A model generated the notes under the pieces. It had not been told where the DNA came from and did not search any database. It was given only the letters and a program-made list of their open reading frames with translations. From assembly GCA_002751075.1 (NCBI GenBank), contig NAOQ01000014.1, positions 1-29,437 on the forward strand: DNA of 29,437 nucleotides, read 5' to 3'. Made by a program: the position numbers and the translations under genes. Position 1 is the stretch's first letter; each line of letters starts with the position of its first letter. Shown in pieces: positions 21,567-29,437 of the stretch. Origin of the DNA: Ichthyophonus hoferi. Taxonomy: Eukaryota > Opisthokonta > Ichthyosporea > Ichthyophonida > Ichthyophonidae.

Positions 21567-23443
21567 ATGGCGTCACTTGAAACTACAAAGTTGCCTTTTG
21601 TCTGCGAAACTCTCCCGAACCTAGGTACAATTCAGATTACATTGCGAACAGGCAATATCATGCCCAAGTTTTCTTTTCAGGAGAAACAGGTTACTGTTAT
21701 TACTACTGATGGGTCAATGGGGTCTATTATGTTGCCTTGCACAGTCCAGAAAGAGGTAGGACATGTTTTCCTTTATGTCTATACATTCATTTTGATCATC
21801 CTTTTTGTTTTTGTTGTATGCTGTAACTTGTTTTATGCTAGACCAATTCCGTTATTTTTTAACCTGACAATATAGACTACGACAAGAGTGGGCAGGAAGC
21901 AAAGATGGAAAGAGAGAGAGAGAAGAAATACAGAGAAGAGAAAAAAACGGAGGAGAGGAGAGGGGAGGGGGGATGTTTGAGTAGGAGATCTATATTAGAA
22001 GGAGCAACAGAGGAATAGAGAGAACTATCAAAAATAATCAAGTATTGGATGGTGAGAGAGGGGTGATTTTAGGGATAGGGAAAGGGAAAAAAATACATTG
22101 AATAACATGTGTACATATAAAAAGAAAGATAGCAAAGGAGAGAAAAAAGAATAGAAAGCAAGTATGCTGAATGGGAGAAAGAGAAAAAGAGTGAGAGGTG
22201 AATGCTGATATAGTCTTATCCGAGCATAAGATGAGTATGAGAGAGAGACAGAGATAGAGAAACGTATAGGCAAAGAGTGAGTTACATTATACCATGCAAG
22301 AGAAAAAACATAGATAGAGAGCGGATAGATAGCGAAAGATATATATGCGAAATGAAAAAAGACGATTAATAGTAAAGGAAGTAAAACAGAACACACCATG
22401 CACAATTTTCTTTATTTGAAAGTAAATTTAGCATTCTCAGGTTATATATTCCCTCCTCATCTATCAAAACCGTCAATAATACTATTGAAATGAAAACAGA
22501 AATCATAACTGATTGGTAAACTGGTTTCCCCCTAGTACCCACACCATTCCGATTTGTTCCCTAATAATCGCAGGCTCCACTTATAGCTAGGGGGTGGGTT
22601 TGGTACAGGGATGGAAAATTGACGCCAGTGTCATTGATTGCCTGGTATTGACTGGTAAAATGGATGGAACTGTACTAGACGAGGGAAACTCCAGTGATCT
22701 CGTACTATTGCAGGAGGCTGGTTGTTTGGAAGTATGTGTGATTCTTTTATTTTTGTATAGTTTAATGATGTATGTAATAAGTGATGGTAATAGTATTAAT
22801 AGTAGTATTAATAATGGCATTTATAGTAATAATAATAATAATAATAATAATTACAGTAATAACAATAACAATATAAACGACTATATTTACCCATACCAAT
22901 GATACTAGCTAGAAGAGAATAAACTATATGGACTCTCAATTATAAAATGGTACAATAACTGGTCAAGAACACGCCAATTTTTAATGTCGAGTTTTTATTT
23001 GATAGTTTCAAGCAGGTTACTATGGATATATACCAATATTATTCTACACAGCTATACTTGCCCAATCATTCGTTAGTATCAGTATTAATATTAATATCCG
23101 TATACTGATTGGTACACAATGGTTATTGTACATAAAAATGCACCGCCAACCATGCCCTTTGCATTATACCCTATAAGGATGATGATAGGAATAAATAAGG
23201 AAAAGCATTTAAACCCGTAGGGGATTGGCTACAGTAATACCACTAATACCAATGCCTACTCTTTTTTCTTAGTTCTATTGCTCAGCCTGTCGTAATCTAT
23301 TGGTGGGCCCTACAATAAAGTTCAAGCGTATATTACCTTTACCCTCTGAGACCTGGCAAGAATTAAGAGAGTTTTGGGTGTGCCATAAGGTGAGAGGAGA
23401 TGTATGAGGGCAAGGGAATCGAACTCAATCTATTGATGGTTTT

Positions 23444-23478
<35 letters not shown>

Positions 23479-26400
23479 AAGTAGATGTTCATAAAATTCA
23501 TATATAGCTATGGGTTTGTATGCAAGCATACATACAGTTACTGATACACGTACTTGTATATATATAATTGTTTAACTCGTTAACCCTAAGTAACATAGTG
23601 TATTACCTACCTATAGGATCGATTTCCTACCTATCTGCCTGCCAATGAAATTGAAGCGCGTGCAGGTGAACTATTGGTTGGCCAGACCAATTATCTCGTT
23701 CACTCCACAGAATTAATCTCGGGCTCACTGGAGGTGACGTCATGGTACCCTCACATATTTGGTTGGTATACCCACGCGTGAGAAAACTCATATATATATA
23801 TATATGGTATGCCTTTATATATAGGTACACATACACAACAAACTCACCCATGTGACTATTTCATATTGACAACAACCTTTTACTCTATTACAATTTATTG
23901 TATTTTTTTTATTCTCTATATCTCTCTCTATTCTGTCTTACCCCCTTTCTTTTCTCCGAATCATTTATAGCCTAGTCATTTTAAAATCTCTTCTCCAATA
24001 TGAAGTGTTTCTTTAGTTTTTTAATTTAATAGTGTGTCATGCTATAGGTCTACATAGATACTATCTCCAATCATTTTTTTCCTGATTGATACCTCGCTCA
24101 CATATACTATAATATATATATAATAATCATATCGGACTTTGTTTTTGTTACTGTATCTAGTTTGTAATAACTACTACTTATACATACACAATATACATAC
24201 CATTACACCTTTACTATGTAAGGATAGACCAATCACAAGGACTGAATAAAACCAATTAAGGGTATTGTTTTTATTTTTATTTTGTATAGTGTGTTTAATA
24301 TATATATTACTAGAACTATAATATGTGTACAATAATTCATACCATTCAACTAAAGCCACTGTATCCACATAAAACATATCTAACATACGAAACCAGAACT
24401 ATATATAATTACCTATCTCTCTTACCCATATTTCCTTTATCTCAGGCAGGAGGGCTACCTGTTCTATAGATTTAGCTTGTGCGAAATGTAACCAAATAAT
24501 TGGGAGGGCCAGGGTACCCCCAGGGTAATGATCCCATTCCATGTCTATGTTGTTAGGCTGTTAGTTTTATGATTGTTATTTTAGTTTGTCTAAACTTAAG
24601 ACGAACAAGAATAAATATTGTAATTTGATATTTAATGTGTCATGCTACAATAGATCAAGTAGATATTTATATGGGTTGTTGATTCATTTTACAATGCACT
24701 ATACTCACAGATGATGTAGTTTATTTTAATATAATTATTTTATTTGGTATTGGTATCTGTTTCTCTGTTATTTTTATACAGTATTTGCTTGATCTATGTC
24801 TGGTCTATTCCTTTTACTCGGTCTATCTGTATGTATGGTATCATATTAAAAGAATATTGATGTTGCAATTGCTTTGTTCCGTATAGCTATGGTACAAATC
24901 AACTTTCTATCCATCTTACTTGAATAGATGTATCTGTATTATCATATACCCTATAGTCCTTGGCTTATGTTGAGGTCAATTAAGTCAGATGAGACCTCTG
25001 TCCGTATACATTACGCTATATCTATCTATTTATTTATTAGTTAGCTGATATTGTAATAAGATAGCAGAGAATGCATGATTATTAAAATTTTATTGTCAGG
25101 ATTATATTGATGCTGAATCACCGCTATGTCTTATCATAAAAACTAATAACTAACACTTATTGGGTATGCAGTAATGACAGTAAGGACTGGGCCAAGTTGG
25201 CCAATCAGGGGATATCTCTTAGTCTACTCAAAGCCAGTGCCTACCCGTCATGTATATCTAGGTGAGTGTTAAGAAGTTGTATGAAATTGCATGTATTTGC
25301 ATCATGTCTATTTATCGTATCTCTCATACCAGGTTATCTACCGCTTATCTGTTTTCTACAATGCATTTAATCTCTCAATATAATAAATTTATTTTCCTCC
25401 CTCCTTCATTCTTCTTCAATGATTTAATACCTAACATTTGACCGTTTCACGACCATCACTACCTAGACCTTTCTATTTAAACATGTTTTCCTATTACCAC
25501 TACCTACTTCTACCTGTTCGTACAATATTATAGCCTTATTTCTACGTGCAAGCCATATCACCATCACCCTGACCTCAGGCCAATCCCAGAGCCCCCTCTG
25601 CCTCAGTGTTCTTCTCCAACGAACTTCAATTAGCATCGAAAACGCTCACATGCTATCGCTTCTGGATATGCGCCAATAATGCAGAGGCCGAGGATAGAAA
25701 GCTGCAGGTTTGGTTTTCTCCTTTTCTATAGTTATATTCCTTATCTTCCCACAATTTATCCTACATCATCACTTGGTTTCTTACTGTAGCTATTTCTAAT
25801 TTATTTATCTAGGAGATATCTAACCCAATCATCATCAATATCTCTATATTTCTCCAAGCTAATTGGTTTACCTCCAGGTATGGTTGATGAACTGGGCCAC
25901 TGAGGTCACCACCAATGTGCCGGTCATAGTGCCACCTCTATGCCACAATTCCCCCAACACTCCATTCTTTCGTAAGTCTGCATGGGCTCTAAACCTTCTT
26001 CTCTCCTACATAATATTGCATCAAGGCATTTATAGAAACAGTTTAACGTTTACCTGAAATAGCTAGTATGATATGCACATACTTATATACGTGTATAGGC
26101 GAGCTATTATACTAACTGCGATAGTTATCTAACCCCCTGTTGCTGTTTTATTTATCAGTTTGTCTCTGGTTTATACTATGCAATACATATATGTATATAT
26201 ACAACTCAGATCAACCCTCCTTTGTAACCCCCTCTCATTACTCTCATACACACATTAACTCCAACACCTTCCTATCCATCGTTCAGCTCCAGGTCAATTT
26301 ACCCGTGCTCTTAAACTACTCTATAAGTCTACTATTGTACCGGAAGGGTGGGTTATCTGGCTTTTTTTTCCCTATGTATTTACTTGCCTTTGAATTTCCC

Positions 26401-27290
26401 GTATGGTATATATATATATAGTCTATATGCCTTATATGTACTATATACTTTTTATGTACTACATACCATATTTGCACTATATACCTTATAGTCTTTTTGA
26501 CCAGCATTACTACCACAATTTATCTTGTCTATCCTTAAGACTCTATATTCTCATCTATCCCAGTTTTGTTACGAAAAACGAACATTCATATTAATTGATC
26601 TGTGTTTCAGAGCTACAGGCTTCAAGGAAGTTAAAATAATAACCATTGGTACGGCTAGTGTAAAAGATATTTTATTGTCAATCATTCACCTGTCATTTTA
26701 TAACTTGTACTTTGCGCAATGAGAGGCCATCATTTTATTGTCCTTAAGGCAACTTCACCAATAACCTAGCTTTATTATAGACTTAGAGAATTCCAAATGT
26801 ATGAACCATGAATTGTGCTCCAATATAATATAGTATGATTGAATCCAAGCCAAAAATAGTTGATGTATATACTACCAACGGGCATATTTCTCGAATATTC
26901 GAGTAGCCTTTTGAGATGCTTAAAGTATTGATTGCTAATTAATACATATATCCGTTCCGTTCTTTATTAAAATTATTTTAGATATCCAGTGTGTTGTATA
27001 GTCTGTCATGCATCAGTTAATCTACGCTGTATTATGATCATTTACCAACATCTCCATCTTTCTCTTTATGTTTTTCTTGTCTTTGCAAGAACATCGGTAC
27101 TTACTATCCACCATATATGACATATCCCATATCTCTCCTCTATAGCGATGTGTCTGGAATGGAATCACTCGTCTTCAGCGAACACCAGTGCATGGAACTG
27201 CGATGGCTTTTAGAAGCAAGTACAGCAATACTTCCACCTACCCGTCAAAGTGTTAGAGGATTCTCTGTAGGATATCTCCCCACACAGTAA
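21567..27290 (+). CDS. UBE3D: UBE3D-like HECT-like E2-binding ubiquitin ligase, complete, ten exons
   Basis: UBE3D (formerly UBE2CBP/H10BH) has a HECT-like domain and binds the E2 enzyme UBE2C. Exons: 21567-21755, 22591-22731, 23273-23389, 23617-23744, 24450-24524, 25172-25261, 25590-25707, 25878-25971, 26287-26347 and 27146-27290. All phases agree, giving 385 aa (human 389). Diagnostic matches to the human protein: FYCSAC then ILPLPSETW (111-134; human FYCQSC and VLPLPSENW), a second Cys pair CAKC (202-205; human CKRC), VWLMNWATEV (287-296; human LLWLLNSDSLV), LKLLYKS near 328, and the C-terminus SDVSG...LPPTRQSV. The two C-x2-C pairs (113/116 and 202/205) probably bind a metal. The N-terminal 110 residues are poorly conserved. 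Two boundaries are less certain: the exon 4 donor (GTACCC, chosen because it alone keeps phase with exon 5; an alternative GTGACG lies 11 bases upstream) and the exon 7 acceptor. Confidence 0.86.
21884..22400 (+). repeat. Purine-rich low-complexity tract in UBE3D-like intron 1
   Basis: About 500 bases strongly biased to A and G on the + strand, with GAGAGA and GGAGAGGGGAGGGG runs, especially 21900-21975 and 22060-22200. The complement is an open but low-complexity frame. It lies inside the intron between 21755 and 22591. Confidence 0.75.
22827..22850 (+). repeat. (TAA)n microsatellite
   Basis: Eight perfect TAA units in intron 2 of the UBE3D-like gene. Degenerate AATAAC units follow, to about 22870. 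Confidence 0.9.
23448..23476. repeat. (TA)n microsatellite
   Basis: About fourteen TA dinucleotides in intron 3 of the UBE3D-like gene. Confidence 0.9.
26348..27145. other. Last intron of the UBE3D-like gene
   Basis: A 798-base intron between exons 9 and 10, with donor GTGGGT and acceptor CTATAG. It contains TA-rich sequence and a stretch of short repeated TACTATATAC-like units around 26430-26490. I see no additional exon. Confidence 0.65.
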
Positions 27291-27400
27291 ATAGAGTGCA
27301 CATGTACTAATGCACTACTGGAGCCAAGAGAACAGCTAAACATGTATAGTTTTGAGGCTTAACTTTCTATTTGTACCTTGATACCGGCCAAGGCACCATC

Positions 27401-27417
27401 GAGCCAACCGTTGGCTC
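27401..27417. repeat. Near-perfect palindrome in the UBE3D-like 3' flank
   Basis: GAGCCAAC, one central base, then GTTGGCTC. These eight-base complementary arms lie about 110 bases after the stop. They could form a short RNA hairpin or a dyad protein site. Confidence 0.5.
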
Positions 27418-27482
27418 ATTAATTCGTTAATTAGCTAATTGGTACTTAAATGCACTCATTGTATATACCAATATGCATTTAG

Positions 27483-27488
27483 TTTATT
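27483..27488 (-). promoter_or_regulatory. Candidate polyadenylation signal of the right-hand minus-strand gene
   Basis: TTTATT on the + strand, AATAAA on the minus strand, about 300 bases past the TAA stop at 27791-27789. It is the first canonical hexamer after that stop and lies within the likely 3' UTR of the UBE3D-like gene. Confidence 0.4.
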
Positions 27489-27727
27489 TAATAGCTACAA
27501 GTTACAGAAAAAAGAACGTTGGTATTGGGTATTGGTAAAAAGACAAGGGCGTTGAGCTAATTTAGATTGTATTATTATATAAATGATATTAACACATTTT
27601 AAGCTCCTTTTAAGCGGCGGTTGACGTTTCCAAGCGAGCTGTCTGTGTACGATAAATAGGAGACTGTACTACCAAATAACCGTTTGCCGTCCTACCCTAC
27701 GCTACATGTCAAGTATTAACAAGTATT

Positions 27728-27733
27728 AATAAA
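27728..27733 (+). promoter_or_regulatory. Candidate polyadenylation signal of the UBE3D-like gene
   Basis: AATAAA about 438 bases after the TAA stop at 27288-27290, on the coding strand. Confidence 0.4.
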
Positions 27734-27788
27734 TACTGGTTTGTGTATGTATATAAGCACAGCACGTACGTACTGTTATGTTGAACTA

Positions 27789-29361
27789 TTAACCGAGTCG
27801 TTGTGTTTTGTGGTGTCCTGATGCCTCCCCCTCTATGGCTGGTCGTTTGATTTGCTGGTTGCCATCCGGCCTAGTGCTTGGAGGAAAAGGTGAATTGGTA
27901 CGACCTTCGTGGGCTGTAGGATAGGATATGAAAGATAGGTTATGATTAGTATGACATCGGTATGATGTCATATGGTAGGATGTGTATAATAAGGTATAGG
28001 AGCTTGATTAGTGCTTGAGAAATAGAGAATAGGTTGAGCAAATGAACAGGCAAAATGTAAAGCAAGGCCCAATCAGGTAAGAGGATCACGAAGAGATATT
28101 AATAGAAAGGGGTCAAGAAAGACTATCCAATAGTAAAACCAAGAGGCTGGCGGTGATTGGGTGATTAGGTGATTAGGAAAGCCTGAAATAGTTTTCGAAT
28201 GAGTGAGAAAGGGAAATATATATATATATAACCAAAAAATTAAAATTAAAATGGTCAGAGAAGGAGAATAATTGAGCCTGGGATAAGAGTCAATCACATG
28301 AAAGACATAGGGCAACCACTTCACTATACCAACAGTGCACCAATCAAACATCAAAGATTAAACTAGTCACATACCAAATGGTCTCTGATGGGGTGATGTC
28401 GATCGGGAATGTGATTCGCTCTATGAGAGAGATGATCTATATTAGTATGTGGTTGGTATGGCTTCCAATACATCTTTTAAGGGATAGTTTATTTTTTTCC
28501 CGCAAGTATGATGAATAAATTGTGTATAGATTGAATTAGGGTGGGTATAGAGGAGGAAGAGAAGTTAAGAGATAATAGAAAGACGCGTGGTAGTGTGGTA
28601 ATACATTACATGATAGGTAGTTAAGACTAAAGAATTAAAGATAGTAGGATAATAGAATGAGAAAATTATATATATACCGGGTGAAGTAATCCTTTAAGAT
28701 CAGCACTTTGTAGGGCCTCCTCGGGATAGAGTTGTTTGATCTGTTCGCCAATAGCTACCAGACAAAATACCGATAGTAAGTCAGTCATTGATATTACATC
28801 ATGATAATGTACGTAGTATATAGTACACAGTATATAGTTTATAATATATAGTGGCAGTTTATAGTTTATAGTACATAGTACATAGTTTATAGTATGTCGT
28901 ATATAGTTTATAGTTATATATAATACATATTTATTTTGGTTTATTTATTTAGCCATACATGTCTATATTAAAATAATACACTCTCCCACTCTCCTCACCG
29001 ACATATATCTATATATAGAATACATTATTCTAAAATTATATCTAAATATAATCGTTGGTAAGTTTGTCTTGAAGACCTATTGATATAGATTATTATAGGT
29101 ACATTTTATATATAATATAATCATGTGATTTAATTAATACAAAATTGTTTAATTCTTTTTCAACCACGTACATATACATATTTGTGTATGTGTATTTATG
29201 ATATGGTTCTATACTTTTGCAGTTCTTTAACAAAGAATAAACTGTAGGTATACAATAAAAGTAAAGATAATTATACAGTACTGGATGGTTAATATTAAAT
29301 ATCATCAATTACCTTCTAACTCTTCTTTTGTCACTGATTCATCCACAAAGGCCTTGTACCA
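27789..29361 (-). CDS. 3' part of an unrecognised gene (last four exons)
   Basis: Four minus-strand exons join with matching phases: 29361-29313 (ends phase 1), 28754-28678 (ends phase 0), 28420-28375 (ends phase 1) and 27913-27789 (ends in TAA). Donors are GTAATT, GTATAT and GTATGT; acceptors are CTTAG, GGTAG, CATAG and TACAG. The 98 residues begin WYKAFVDESVTKEELEAIG, a charged helix-prone segment continuing to LKGLLHP. A Ser/Pro/Arg/His-rich tail with no obvious fold follows (for example TNSPFPPSTRPDGNQQ) and ends HKTQRLG. The 5' part lies beyond the right edge. I do not recognise the family. The phase agreement over three introns and the less AT-rich exons support a real gene. Confidence 0.55.
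28806..28925. repeat. Degenerate TATAGT/ACATAGT tandem repeat
   Basis: Loosely repeated units of about 10 to 20 bases built on TATAGTTTATAG and GTACATAGTACATAG. They lie in the intron between exons 28754-28678 and 29361-29313 of the minus-strand gene. Confidence 0.7.
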
Positions 29362-29437
29362 CTAAGGATAGAGGGAGTAGGATGAGGATAAACCAATTAT
29401 ATATAGATTACCATATGGCATGTAGCCAATCGGCGGG

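Noticed and set aside
22028-22405. 125-residue minus-strand open frame rich in Phe, Leu and Ser
   Set aside because: It is simply the complement of the purine-rich tract. Its composition is explained by the skew and it has no splice or family support.
1-29437. Operon-like, defence or mobile-element system
   Set aside because: No transposase, reverse transcriptase, integrase, terminal repeats, CRISPR-like array or clustered prokaryote-type genes are visible. All supported genes are intron-containing eukaryotic genes.

Overview
The window reads as compact AT-rich animal genomic DNA. Genes are split into many short exons with canonical GT/AG introns, mostly of about 80 to 800 bases. Intergenic DNA is rich in TA and ATGT/ATAC microsatellites, and a run of Ns marks a draft assembly gap. 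The recognisable proteins (an SGTA-type co-chaperone, leukotriene A4 hydrolase and UBE3D) are conserved eukaryotic housekeeping proteins. Gene compactness, base composition and intron style suggest an early-branching invertebrate, possibly a demosponge such as Amphimedon. That taxonomic guess is inference; the sequence does not prove it.

Layout: (1) 1-2803, + strand, the 3' end of an unrecognised gene with a Ser/Thr/Pro-rich tail. (2) 2804-7038, intergenic, with three weak phase-compatible candidate exons at 4540-5749. (3) 7039-10413, + strand, a complete nine-exon SGTA-like gene (324 aa). (4) 10414-11645, a convergent intergenic spacer. (5) 16583-11646, - strand, a complete eight-exon LTA4H-like gene (658 aa) with an N-terminal extension resembling a mitochondrial presequence. 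(6) 16584-21566, intergenic, with a 453-base N gap flanked by identical 110-bp copies. (7) 21567-27290, + strand, a complete ten-exon UBE3D-like gene (385 aa). (8) 29361-27789, - strand, the last four exons of an unrecognised gene that converges tail-to-tail on UBE3D.

For the three recognised genes I rebuilt the splice structure by hand. Phases match at every junction, and total lengths come close to what I recall for the human proteins (SGTA 313, LTA4H 611, UBE3D 389 aa). The genes do not form an obvious pathway. SGTA and UBE3D both belong broadly to protein quality control and ubiquitin biology, but their proximity is probably incidental.

I see no mobile-element coding region, CRISPR, tRNA or rRNA, and no clear new multi-gene system. 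The most interesting points are the Phe at the LTA4H position equivalent to human Tyr378, the possible dual targeting of that enzyme, the three Asn-Pro repeats at the SGTA C-terminus, a triple ten-base repeat upstream of UBE3D, overlapping convergent 3' ends, and the duplicated flanks of the assembly gap.
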